64,000 nt of DNA from Actinomycetales bacterium (GTDB taxonomy: Bacteria > Actinomycetota > Actinomycetes > S36-B12): the NCBI GenBank assembly GCA_016125355.1, contig WGLX01000003.1, forward strand, positions 1 to 64,000, written 5' to 3'. Shown one piece after another: positions 1-9,800 of the stretch. The position numbers were made by a program, and so were the translations under genes. A model generated the notes under the pieces. That model saw nothing but the letters and a program-made list of their open reading frames with translations, did no database searches and had not been told where the DNA came from. Numbering within the stretch: the first letter of the stretch is position 1; every line of letters begins with the position of its first letter.

Positions 1-129
1 ATGCGACAGCTCACCCAAGCCGACTGCGACGAGGTCGCCCTCAGCCTGAACACCCGCCCCCGACAGACCCTGGGATGGAAGACTCCCCGCGAGGCCCTCA
101 CCGAGGTCCTCCGTGCAACCGCCGCTTGA
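1..129 (+). mobile_element. IS30-family transposase, C-terminal fragment (5' part outside the window or truncated)
   Basis: My translation MRQLTQADCDEVALSLNTRPRQTLGWKTPREALTEVLRATAA*; 'LNTRPRxTLGWKTPxEAL' is the typical IS30 transposase C-terminus. 'gtgcaaccgccgcttgaa' overlapping the stop resembles an IS30-type right inverted repeat (inference). Confidence 0.85.
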
Positions 130-218
130 AACCGCCGCAGAATTCGACCGCTCGTCGTCGCCTGCCGTGATCCGCAGGGCACCCAGCGCTTGAGCGGTTC
201 AATTCCCCGGAAAACAAG

Positions 219-268
219 CGATCCCGGCTCAAATCTGCAGATTTGAGCCGGGAAGCGGTTCAACTCGT
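219..268 (-). repeat. Palindromic intergenic element copy 1 (core 223-252 is a perfect 30-bp palindrome cccggctcaaatctg/cagatttgagccggg)
   Basis: Read directly; its reverse complement matches 13431-13480 with about 3 mismatches over 50 nt. Confidence 0.9.
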
Positions 269-281
269 ACCGGGGAGGGGG

Positions 282-662
282 TTACTGCTGGGGGCCGCCT
301 TCGGAGCGGCGGCGCCAGCGGTCCTCCATGCGGTTCATGAAGCCGGGCGAGGCCGGACGCGGCGGTGCGGCCGCCTCCTCCGACGCGGCGGGGGTGCCGC
401 GCGTGAAGGCCGAGTAGATCGCGACCGTGCCGACCAGCATGGCCACGAAGCCGATGACTCCGAGGGCGATGATCGTGGTGGCCACGCCACCGATGAGGAG
501 TCCGAGTCCGGCGAGGATCGCCAGGACGCCGAGTGCGGCGCGCCCCCGAGCGGCGCGGACGCTGGACGTGGAGCGGAGGCTGGAGGCGAACTTCGGGTCC
601 TCGGCATAGAGGGCCCGTTCCATCTGCTCGAGCAGGCGCTGCTCATGCTCAGACAGCGGCAT
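282..662 (-). CDS. DUF3040 domain-containing membrane protein
   Basis: MPLSEHEQRLLEQMERALYAEDPKFASSLR N-terminus followed by two hydrophobic segments, typical of DUF3040. Confidence 0.85.
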   Translation of the reverse strand: MPLSEHEQRLLEQMERALYAEDPKFASSLRSTSSVRAARGRAALGVLAILAGLGLLIGGVATTIIALGVIGFVAMLVGTVAIYSAFTRGTPAASEEAAAPPRPASPGFMNRMEDRWRRRSEGGPQQ

Positions 663-785
663 CAAGGACCTCCCTTGCCGTGACCCGCGGGTGCGGTGAC
701 AGTCCAAGGATAGGCACACTCCCCGCTCCGCGAAACCCGTACCCGCAGGGAAAGGCGTGCTCGTGTCCGAGTTGTTGCCGACTCG

Positions 786-2009
786 TCACTGGGGGTCCAC
801 CAACCGGGCCGGACGGACCGCGTGGGAGCCGAACCGCGCCCGTAGGGCATCGACCGCGACCTCGGCCTCCCGCCTGCCGGTGTCCGACTCGCCGAGAAGC
901 AGCTGCCGGGGCGCGTCGTCGCCGGCCATCAGCCCCTCCACGCGAACGCCGACCAGCCGGATGCGGACCCGCTGCAGGCCCAGGCCGTCGTACAGGGAGC
1001 GCACCGTGTCGTAGATCTCCTTGCCCACGTCGGTCGGCGCGGTGAGGGTACGGGACCGGGTGATGGTGCTGAAGTCCGCGAACCGCACCTTCAACCCGAT
1101 GGTGCGCCCGACGTAGCCGGCCGCCCGCAGCCGGCCAGCGACCTGGTCGGCCAGGGCGAGCAGCCGGGCGTGGATGACCGCGGGATCGTCGACATCGTGC
1201 TCGAAGGTGGTCTCGTTGCCGACGCTCTTGTCGGGCTCGTGCGGGGTGACCGATCGCGGATCGCGACCCCAGGCGAGGTCGTGCAGGTGGCTCCCGGCGG
1301 CCTGCCCGAGGGCGCGGGTGAGGGTGTCGACAGGCGTGTTCGCGATGTCGCCGACGGTGCGCAGTCCGAGGCGGGTCAACTGCTCCTCGGTGCGCTCCCC
1401 CACCCCCCAGAGCGAGCCGACCGGCAGCGGGTGCAGGAAGTCGATCACGCGGTCGACCGGGACGACGAGCAGCCCGTCGGGCTTGGCCCGCGTGGACGCG
1501 AGCTTGGCGACGAACTTGGTCCCGGCCACGCCCACGGAGCAGGTGATCTGCTGCTCGTCCTGCACGCGCGCCCGGATCAGCTCGGCGATGGCGGTGGGCC
1601 GGCCCAGCCGCCGCAGCGCACCGGCCACGTCGAGGAAGGCCTCGTCGAGGCTGAGCGGCTCGACGAGCGGGGTGATCGAGGCGAACAGCGCCATGACGTT
1701 GCGGCTGACCTCGCTGTAGATCCGGTGGTCCGGGGGCAGCACGACCGCCTGGGGGGCCAGCCGCCGGGCTCGGCCCATCGGCATCGCCGAGTGCACACCG
1801 AGGGCGCGCGCCTCGTAGGTGGCCGACAGGACCACGCCGCGGTTTCCGCCCCCGCCGATGATGACCGGCTTCCCGTGCAGATCGGGTCGGGTCCGCAGGG
1901 AGACGGACGCGTAGAAGGCGTCCATGTCGACGTGCAGGATCGTGCAGCCGGAGTCGTCGGATCCGAATCCGACGCGCCCGCTCGGGCGGCGCACCTGGCT
2001 GCGGCTCAT
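786..2009 (-). CDS. dinB: DNA polymerase IV (Y-family)
   Basis: HVDMDAFYASVS, SLDEAFLDV, GVAGTKFVAKLAST motifs; catalytic acidic residues retained. Confidence 0.93.
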   Translation of the reverse strand: MSRSQVRRPSGRVGFGSDDSGCTILHVDMDAFYASVSLRTRPDLHGKPVIIGGGGNRGVVLSATYEARALGVHSAMPMGRARRLAPQAVVLPPDHRIYSEVSRNVMALFASITPLVEPLSLDEAFLDVAGALRRLGRPTAIAELIRARVQDEQQITCSVGVAGTKFVAKLASTRAKPDGLLVVPVDRVIDFLHPLPVGSLWGVGERTEEQLTRLGLRTVGDIANTPVDTLTRALGQAAGSHLHDLAWGRDPRSVTPHEPDKSVGNETTFEHDVDDPAVIHARLLALADQVAGRLRAAGYVGRTIGLKVRFADFSTITRSRTLTAPTDVGKEIYDTVRSLYDGLGLQRVRIRLVGVRVEGLMAGDDAPRQLLLGESDTGRREAEVAVDALRARFGSHAVRPARLVDPQ

Positions 2010-2040
2010 GTGCCCATCCTCCTACCGATCGCTGACAGGT

Positions 2041-5000
2041 CTACCAACCCGAGCTCCCCGGGCTCGCGTGCCACAGCTTGCGGACCGGCGCCCGCCGCAC
2101 GTCCTCGCCCTGCGGGACGATGTCGGCGTACGGCGACTGCCGGAACCCGCTGGCGTGCACGAGGACCCGCCGGCGCACCGGCTCGGCCTCCTCCGCACCT
2201 GCGGGCACGGTCGCCAGCAGTCGAGCCACGCTGGCCGCACCGCCCGCGAGCCATTCGCGCCGCACCGCGCCGAGCTCCCAGCATCCGGTCGCCCGCAGCG
2301 AGATGCCCCGCCGCCCGGTGCGCCGCACCTCGCCGCGCACGAGCAGCAGCCAGGCGTCGAAGACGGTGCCCGCATACCCGGCCTGGGCATCCTCGAAGAA
2401 GGTGGCGTCGATCGGACCGGTGGTGTCATCGAGGGTGAGGAAGATGACCCGGCGCCCACTGCGCACCGGCGGGGTCTGGGTGGCCACCTTCACCCCGGCC
2501 ACCAGCACCTCGCTCGTCGAGCGCTGGCGCAGCAGGTCATGGGCGCGCACGAACGGCAGCCCCGCCGCCGCGAGGTCGTCGAGCATGCCGGCGTGGAAGT
2601 CGACCACATGCCGGCTGACGTCCATGCCCAGCACCTCCAGCTCGGCGTGGACGCGTTCGGCCGAGGTCATCTCCGGCAGGCCGGACGGAGTGGCCCCGGC
2701 GACATCGTCGGCCAAGGCGAGGGTCAGCTGTGCGTGCCCGGCCGAGCCGCGCGGGGACGCCTTCGCGGAGCCACGTCCCGAGCGACGGGCGGAGCGCGCG
2801 GTCCAGCGCTCGAGGTCGGCGACCTGGAGCAGGAGGTCGCGGCGGGTGAGCCGACCGCGTCGACGGACCGTGGTCGGGATGTCCAGCCCGTAGAGCCGGT
2901 CGAACGCCCCGGCGACGATCAGCCGCTCCGCGGTCGGCCGGGACATCCCGCTGCGCTGCCAGGCGTCGGCCAGCGAGGCGTACGGCTGGCCGCCGATGAT
3001 GCCGGCGACCTCCTCCTCGCTGATGCCCTTGACATCGGTGAGCGGCACCCGGATGCCCTCGCGCACGGACACCTCGCCGTGCTCGTCCTCAGGGACGACC
3101 ACCGGCTCGACCCGGTAGACGTCCGCGGACGCGTTGACGTCGAGGCCGAGGACGGCGATGCCGAAGTTGCGGGCGTCGTCGAGGATCAGCCGCTTGGGGT
3201 ACATCCCGGGGTCATGGGTGAGCACGCCGGCGTAGAACGCCGCCGGATGGTGCGCCTTCAGCCAGGCGGACTGGTACGTGGGCAGCGCGAATGCCGCGGC
3301 ATGCGCCTTGCAGAACCCGAAGGAGGCGAAGGCCCGCAGCACGTCCCACACCCGCTCCACGGTGGACAGGTCGTAGCCCTTGCGCAGGGCGGTCGGATAG
3401 AACCAGGCGCGGATGTCGTCCTGCCCCGTGGGCGAGCCGAGCGCCCGCCGTGTCTCATCGGCCTCGGCGAGGGAGCAACCGGTCATCGTCGCGACGATGC
3501 GGAGCACCTGCTCGTGGAACACCACCACCCCGAACGTCTCGGCCAGCGCCGGCCGCAGGTCGTCGTGCACGTAGACCGGCTCGCTCCAGCCCTGCCGGGC
3601 ACGCAGGAAGGGCGTGACCATGTCGGACTTCACCGGACCGGGTCGGAACAGCGAGATGTCGATGATGATGTCGCCGAAGGTCTCCGGTGCGAACTTGCCG
3701 ATCAGCTCGCGCTGGCCGGGCGACTCGATCTGGAAGCAGCCGAGGGTGCGGGCGGACTGGATGAGGGCGAAGGTCTCCGGATCGTCGAGGTCGTGATCGT
3801 CGAGCACGATCCGCTCGCCGGTGGTGCGCTCGATCTCGTCGATGGCGTGGGCCATCGCGGACTGCATGCGCACGCCGAGGACGTCGAGCTTGAGCAGTCC
3901 CATCTCCTCGACATCGTCCTTGTCGAAGTGGCTCATCGGGAAGCCCGCCGCGCTGGTCTCCACGGGCGTGCGGTCGAGCAGCGTGGCATCGGACAGCAGC
4001 ACCCCGCATGGATGCAGGGCGACGTGCCGGGGCAGTCCGTCGAGCCGCTCGACGAGGTCGAGGAAGGAGTCCAGCTGCCCGCTGGCGGCCAGCCGGCCGA
4101 AGCCGGAGGCGCGCAGCTCCGGCAGGTCGTTGAGCGCACTCCGGGCGTCGCGGGCCCGGATGTGCGGGAACGACTTGGCGAAGGCGTCGACCTCGCCGGC
4201 CGGGAAGCCGAGGGCCGAGCCGACGTCGCGGACCGCGTGCCGCACCCGGTAGGTCTCCATCATCGACACGGCCGCGGTGCGCTCGGATCCGAAGCGGTCG
4301 AAGATCCACTGGTAGATCTCCTCGCGGCGCGCGGACTCGACGTCGATGTCGATGTCCGGCAGGGCGCGGCGCAGCGGGGAGAGGAACCGCTCCATGATCA
4401 GGCCGTGCCGGATCGGGTCGACCCCGGAGATGCCGAGCAGGTGGGTGACCAGGCTGCCCGCACCCGAGCCGCGGGCGGCCACTCGCACGCCGCGCTCCTT
4501 GATCATCGTGACGACCTCGGCGACGGTGAGGAAGTACCCGGAGAACTGCAGGTGGGTGATGGTGCGCAGCTCCTCCTCCAGTCGCGACTGCGCCTCGCGG
4601 CGGTCGTCGGCGCGGGGGTAGCGCTGCGGGAGGACGGCCTCGCAGCGCTGCCGCAGCAGGGCATCGGCGCGGGAGGCCGCCTCCTCGGGTGGGACCTCCT
4701 GCTGCAGCAGCACGTCGAGCTCCGGAACGAACACCTCGCCGATGCCGAGGTCGGCGGCCGGATCGAGCGCGCAGAACTCGGCCAGCCGCCGGGTGTCGGC
4801 GAGCAGCCGGCGGCCGCCATCGCGCTCCCCCGCCGCGGTCGCAATCTCGTCGGCGACCTGCGCCATCTGACGAGCGTCCTTGAGGAAGGCCTCCCCGTTG
4901 TCGGCATCGATGTGCCGGGAGTTCAGGGGCACCAGCCGGCGCGCGGAGTCGAGGACGTCGGCGACCTTGGCGCCCTCGGCATCGAGGTACCGCACCGCAT

Positions 5001-5682
5001 TCGTCAGCACCACCGGCACCGACTCCTGCCGGGCCCAGCCGAGCATCGCCGCCGCGGCAGCGGTCGAGTGCCGCAGCCGACCGGAGCGGCCGAGGCCGGT
5101 CGGCTGCCGGTGGGAGGCGACGGCAAGGCCGAGCCGCCGGCCGAAGATGGCCCGCCAGGGGCGCAAGGCGCCGGGTGCCCGGTGGACGCGGCCGGTCGCC
5201 AGCAGGCGGCCGACCTCGGACTCCAGCGGGAGCAGGGCGACCACACCCTCGTGGTGGTCGCGCAGCGCCGCCCAGGTCAGCCAGGGCGCACCCCGCTCGG
5301 TGTGGGCACCGGTGTGCGCGGCGGAGACCAGCCGGCACAGGGAGGCCCAGCCCCGGGCATCCGCGGCCAGCAGGAGCACCCGGGGGCGGTCCTCGCGCAC
5401 CCAGGTGCCACCCCGGGCGGGCGACCGCCGGACGCGCGTCGGCCCCGGCGGATCGGTGACCGGCCTCGTCTCCTCCATCGCGAGGTCGACGCCGAGCACC
5501 GGTCGCACCCCCGCCTCGCGGCAGGCCAGCGCCCAGCGGACTGCTCCGTACAGCCCGTCGCGATCGGTCAGCCCGACGATCGGCTGGCCGAGCTCGGCGG
5601 CCCGCGACACCAGCGCACCGGGCATGGCGGTCCCGTACTGCAGGGAGAACCCGGAGGCCACCTGCAGGTGGCAGAAGCTCAT
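2041..5682 (-). CDS. dnaE2: Error-prone DNA polymerase III alpha subunit DnaE2
   Basis: MSFCHLQVASGFSLQYG start; PHP/PolIII alpha motifs; PDIDIDVESARREEIYQWIFDRFG; C-terminal OB-fold region. Confidence 0.93.
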   Translation of the reverse strand: MSFCHLQVASGFSLQYGTAMPGALVSRAAELGQPIVGLTDRDGLYGAVRWALACREAGVRPVLGVDLAMEETRPVTDPPGPTRVRRSPARGGTWVREDRPRVLLLAADARGWASLCRLVSAAHTGAHTERGAPWLTWAALRDHHEGVVALLPLESEVGRLLATGRVHRAPGALRPWRAIFGRRLGLAVASHRQPTGLGRSGRLRHSTAAAAAMLGWARQESVPVVLTNAVRYLDAEGAKVADVLDSARRLVPLNSRHIDADNGEAFLKDARQMAQVADEIATAAGERDGGRRLLADTRRLAEFCALDPAADLGIGEVFVPELDVLLQQEVPPEEAASRADALLRQRCEAVLPQRYPRADDRREAQSRLEEELRTITHLQFSGYFLTVAEVVTMIKERGVRVAARGSGAGSLVTHLLGISGVDPIRHGLIMERFLSPLRRALPDIDIDVESARREEIYQWIFDRFGSERTAAVSMMETYRVRHAVRDVGSALGFPAGEVDAFAKSFPHIRARDARSALNDLPELRASGFGRLAASGQLDSFLDLVERLDGLPRHVALHPCGVLLSDATLLDRTPVETSAAGFPMSHFDKDDVEEMGLLKLDVLGVRMQSAMAHAIDEIERTTGERIVLDDHDLDDPETFALIQSARTLGCFQIESPGQRELIGKFAPETFGDIIIDISLFRPGPVKSDMVTPFLRARQGWSEPVYVHDDLRPALAETFGVVVFHEQVLRIVATMTGCSLAEADETRRALGSPTGQDDIRAWFYPTALRKGYDLSTVERVWDVLRAFASFGFCKAHAAAFALPTYQSAWLKAHHPAAFYAGVLTHDPGMYPKRLILDDARNFGIAVLGLDVNASADVYRVEPVVVPEDEHGEVSVREGIRVPLTDVKGISEEEVAGIIGGQPYASLADAWQRSGMSRPTAERLIVAGAFDRLYGLDIPTTVRRRGRLTRRDLLLQVADLERWTARSARRSGRGSAKASPRGSAGHAQLTLALADDVAGATPSGLPEMTSAERVHAELEVLGMDVSRHVVDFHAGMLDDLAAAGLPFVRAHDLLRQRSTSEVLVAGVKVATQTPPVRSGRRVIFLTLDDTTGPIDATFFEDAQAGYAGTVFDAWLLLVRGEVRRTGRRGISLRATGCWELGAVRREWLAGGAASVARLLATVPAGAEEAEPVRRRVLVHASGFRQSPYADIVPQGEDVRRAPVRKLWHASPGSSGW

Positions 5683-5690
5683 GCGCTCGG

Positions 5691-6131
5691 TCAGACGACG
5701 TGGCGCAGCACGCTGGCGCCCGGTGCCGCCATCGCCCACTGGTGCGGGACCCCGAGGAGGTCGCAGACGCGCAGGACGAAGGTCTCCGCATCCCGGACCA
5801 GGTCGTCGGCCTCCCGGTGGGAGACGACGTCGAGGCCGGCCTCCGCGGCCGCCCGCTTGCGCGCGCCCTGGGCGAAGAAGGTGGCCCACTCCCCCAGCTC
5901 CGGGGCCACCTGCGGGAGCAGGACCCACACGCTGAGCACCCGGGAGCGCCGGCCGGTCGAGGGTCGCCCCCGCGCGGCCAGCACGGCGGCGGCGGCGCGC
6001 AGGCCTGCCAGGTGCGCGTAGGCATAGCGCTCGCCGGCGGTGCCGGCCAGGCTCGCCTCGGTCAGGCTGCGGCGCGCGGCCGTCAGCAGGTCGTCCACCG
6101 ATCTCGGGCTGGCGGGTCGTGGGCTGGACAT
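5691..6131 (-). CDS. SAV_6107-family HEPN-domain protein
   Basis: MSSPRPASPRSVDDLLTAARRSLTEASLAGTAGERYAYAHLAGLRAAAAVLAARGRP...; 8-nt gap to dnaE2. Confidence 0.75.
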   Translation of the reverse strand: MSSPRPASPRSVDDLLTAARRSLTEASLAGTAGERYAYAHLAGLRAAAAVLAARGRPSTGRRSRVLSVWVLLPQVAPELGEWATFFAQGARKRAAAEAGLDVVSHREADDLVRDAETFVLRVCDLLGVPHQWAMAAPGASVLRHVV

Positions 6132-6171
6132 GGCAGTTCCTCTGGTGGGTCTGGCGCTCGTGGACTGGGAC

Positions 6172-6603
6172 CTAGTCGATGACCCGCAGCAGCCCCCACA
6201 GGTCGACCTCGTCCGGCTCCTCACCGACGCCGTCGCCTGGACCGCAGCGGATCCGACACAGCTCGTACACACCGACGGCACCCGTGGCTGCCGCCGCCTC
6301 GACCCGCCAGGCAATGCGCTGGCCACTCGCCTGCTGGCCGCGACTCTGCGGCCACCGGGCTCCTTCCTGGCCGCGACTCTGCGGCCACCGGGCTCCTTCC
6401 TGGCCGCGACTCTGCGGCCACCGGGCTCCTTCCTGGCCGCGACTCTGCGGCCACCAAGGCACCGACTCGACCCACGTCGTCATGACGGCCCGCACGACGT
6501 AGCGGCGACCCCGCCAGCGAAACCGCACTGGCGCCCCGTCCGTTCCCATCGCCACCTCGATCGGCTCCGTGGGGTACGGCTCCGACCGATAGCGGTGGTT
6601 CAC
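6172..6603 (-). CDS. DUF6504-family protein with internal 11-aa repeats
   Basis: GTG start with strong RBS (agggggagg); NHRYRSEPYPTEPIEVAMGTDGAPVRFRWRGRRYVVRAV...W...ELCR..VDLWGLLRVID. Confidence 0.75.
   Translation of the reverse strand: MNHRYRSEPYPTEPIEVAMGTDGAPVRFRWRGRRYVVRAVMTTWVESVPWWPQSRGQEGARWPQSRGQEGARWPQSRGQEGARWPQSRGQQASGQRIAWRVEAAAATGAVGVYELCRIRCGPGDGVGEEPDEVDLWGLLRVID
6336..6455. repeat. 33-bp in-frame tandem repeat, 3 full copies plus a 21-nt partial copy (encodes GARWPQSRGQE x4)
   Basis: ggccgcgactctgcggccaccgggctccttcct repeated head to tail with no mismatches seen. Confidence 0.95.
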
Positions 6604-6612
6604 CGCCTCCCC

Positions 6613-6660
6613 CTTCGACGGACAGCAGGTTCGACGAACAGCAGACCGAACGAACAGCAG
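6613..6660. repeat. 16-bp tandem repeat x3 in the leader of the SOS operon
   Basis: cttcgacggacagcag / gttcgacgaacagcag / accgaacgaacagcag. Confidence 0.85.
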
Positions 6661-6777
6661 CCCCCGAGTCGCCGGGGCCGGGGTCGAGGCGACCCCGGCG
6701 ACCAAGGGATGGCCGGCACCCAGCCGCGAATCCGGGTCCCGAGCCTGCTCGAACATCCCTGCCCGAACATCCCGTGT

Positions 6778-6793
6778 TCGAACACCTGTTCGA
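6778..6793. promoter_or_regulatory. LexA binding site (SOS box)
   Basis: TCGAACACCTGTTCGA is a perfect match to the actinobacterial SOS box TCGAAC-N4-GTTCGA, in the intergenic region upstream of the dnaE2/dinB operon. Confidence 0.85.
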
Positions 6794-6896
6794 ACACGGG
6801 ACCACGCTAGACCGCCCCCCTGACACCCGTCAACCCCTCCGCGCGTACCTGCCCGATCGCGTAGCCACCCGTCGCTCGGCGCGGCATGATGGGCAA

Positions 6897-9800
6897 GTGG
6901 CCAGCAAGGTGCGCCCCGGGCGCGCCCCCAGCAGCGACGCCTCAACCCACGGCGCCTCGACCGAACTCGCCTCGGTGCTGGACTCCATGCTGGACCCGTT
7001 CATCCTCCTGACCGCCGTCCGCGACGACTCCGGAGCACTCGTCGACCTCCGCTACCTCGAGGCCAACGACGCCGCCGTGGCCTACAACCAGCTCACCCGC
7101 GAGGAGATGATCGGCGCCCGTCTGCTCGACCTGTTCCCCGGGCAGCTCGACCACGGCCCCCTGCGCCAGTACTTCCACACGATCGAGACCGGCGAACCCA
7201 CCGTCCTCGACGACTACGCCTACCCGCACGAGATCATCGGCCAGGAGCGCCGCTACGACATCCGGGCCACCAGGGCCGGCGACGGAGTGGCGCTCACGTG
7301 GCGCGACGTCACAGACCGCCACCGGGAAGCCCAACGCGTCGCCGAGAGCGAGCGCCTCTACCGGCTGCTCGCCGAGAACTCCTCCGAGGTGGTCCTGTAC
7401 GCCGAGGACGGGCGGACGATCTCGTGGGTGTCCGAGGCCGCCGCCGCCACGCTTGGCTACCTGCCCGCACAGCTCACCGGCCACACGGCTGCCGAGTTCG
7501 TCCATCCGGACGACCTGTCGCGGATGCTCGAGGGGATCCGGGTCAGCGACGACACCGGCACCATCAACCGGCTCCGCCTTCGCTGGCGCCTGCCGGACGG
7601 CACGTACTGCTGGGTGGAGGCCGCCGGCCGTCCCGTCGAGGGATCCCACGGGCGGGTCGTCGTCGCACACCGCGTCGACAACGAGGTCCGGACCGAGGCC
7701 GATCTCGCGACGAGTGAGGCCCTCTTCCGCAGGATCGCGCTGAACATGAAGGACGTCATCCTCCTGGCCGACCAGACCACCGCCTTCGACTGGGTCTCGC
7801 CGTCGGTCACGACGACCCTGGGGTGGGCCGCCGAGGACATCATCGGCCGACGGGCCACCGACTTCGTCCATCCCGACGACGTGCCGCGACTGCGGGACGA
7901 CGTCCAGCACAGCAACGAGGCCATGGTCGCCATCTACCCTCGGTACCGCTGGCGCACTCCCGACGGCGGCTACCGCTGGATCCAGGCGTCCGGACGACCC
8001 TTCGTCGACGAGACGACGGGCGAACTCCGGCGCTTGGTGACCCTGCGGGACATCGACGACCAGGTGCGGGCCGAGCAGGAGCTCGAGGCGAGTGAGCGGC
8101 TCTACCGCCTGCTCGCGGAGAACTCCTCCGACGTCATCCTCCTGGCCGATGGCACCGGGCTGCTGCACTGGGTGTCTCCGTCGGTGGCCGAGATGCTGGG
8201 CTGGGCCGAGGCCGAGATCGTCGGCCGGCACGTGCGCGAGTTCGTGCATCCGGACGACCGGACACGACTCGCCGAGGCCATCGCCCGGAGCTCAGAGACC
8301 ACCGAGAACGTCACGCTCCGGTACCGGTGGCGGCACAGGGACGGTCACTACGTCTGGGTCGAGGGAGCGGGCCATCCCGTGCGCGATGAGTCGGGGCAGC
8401 AGCGCCGCGTCGTGCGACTGCGGGACATCGACCACGAGGTCGCCGCCGAGGAGGAACTGGCCACCAGTGAGGAGCAGTATCGACTCATCGCCGAGAACTC
8501 CTCGGACGTCATCATCCTCGCGGACGAGGAGAACCGTGCCCTGTGGGTCTCCCCGTCCGTGGCCACCGCGCTCGGCTGGGAGCCCCAGGACATGGTCGGG
8601 CACGCGGCCCACGAGTTCATGCACCCGGACGACTGGCCCGCCGACGACCATCTGGGCGAGGACCGCTCCGCAAGGCTGGACCGGCCGCAGAGGTACCGGG
8701 TACGGACGAAGGATGGCTCCTTCCGCTCCATGGAGGCCGTGGTACGGAGCCTGTCCGACGGCTCGGGCGCCGGTGGGCGACGCGTCGTCCGGCTGCGCGA
8801 CATCGAGGAGCAGGTGCGGGCGGAGGACGAACTCGCCGCCAGCGAACGTCTCTACCGACTGCTGACCGAGAACTCGTCCGACATCGTCCTGCTGGCCGAC
8901 CAGGAAGGCACCGTGCTGTGGGCATCGCCGGTGGTCGAGAACGAGCTCGGCTGGACCCCTGCCGAGATGGTCGGGCGCCGCAATGCCGAGTTCATCCATC
9001 CCGACGACGTCGCGCCCATGCTGACCACCCTCCGGGCGAGCGTCGCGAGCGGCACCGTGGCCCGCCTGAAGTACCGACTGCGGTCGAAGGACGGCTGCTA
9101 TCACTGGTTCGACGCGAGCGGACGGAACCTGCCCGCTGATGAGAAGGCAGGAGTACGGCGCGTCGTGCGACTGCGCAACATCGACGACCAGGTGGCCGCT
9201 GAAGCGGGGCTGGCGGCGAGTGAGTCCACGTATCGCGTCCTCGCCGAGAACGCATCCGACGTCGTCTGGCAGGTCGACGACGAGGGCGACATCCTGTGGA
9301 TCTCCCCCTCGGTCACGTCCGTCCTCGGCTGGCAGCCCGATGACCTGGTGGGGCGACCCAGCTCCGAGCTCATCGACGCCGCGGATCGAGATCGCTTCGG
9401 CCAGGCCGTCGACCACGTCAGGCGGGGGCGGGCGATGTCCGGCGAGTACCGGGCGCAGACGGTCGATGGGTCGACGCGCTGGATGGAGGGCTCCCTGCGG
9501 ACGGCGCGCGCCGAGGACCACGCGGCCCGCATCGGGACGTTGCGCGACATCGACGACGTCGTCCAGGCCCGCCGCAGCATGGAGTTCGCCCTGCAGCACG
9601 ACCAGGCGACCGGACTCCCTGTCCGTCAGGCCGTGATGGAGGGCGTTCGCCACCTCCAGCACCAGATGCACAACGGCGATCAGGTGGCGGTCCTGACCAT
9701 CGGCATCGACCACCTCAAGGACATCAACGATGCGTTCGGGCACCACGTCGGAGACGCCGTGGTGTCCACCCTCGCCCGGCGCATCGGGTTGGCGATCGGC

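Noticed and set aside
1924-6021. 1365-aa + strand ORF opposite dnaE2
   Set aside because: Shadow ORF of high-GC coding sequence: low-complexity His/Arg/Gly/Val-rich translation with no motif; opposite strand has clear DnaE2.
5691-6131. HEPN protein as half of a HEPN-MNT toxin-antitoxin pair
   Set aside because: No adjacent MNT nucleotidyltransferase gene; it is embedded between DUF6504 and dnaE2. The nucleotidyltransferase at 14950 is 9 kb away and on the other strand.
6336-6455. Possible CRISPR array
   Set aside because: Repeats are directly adjacent with no spacers, in frame within a coding sequence, and no cas genes are nearby.
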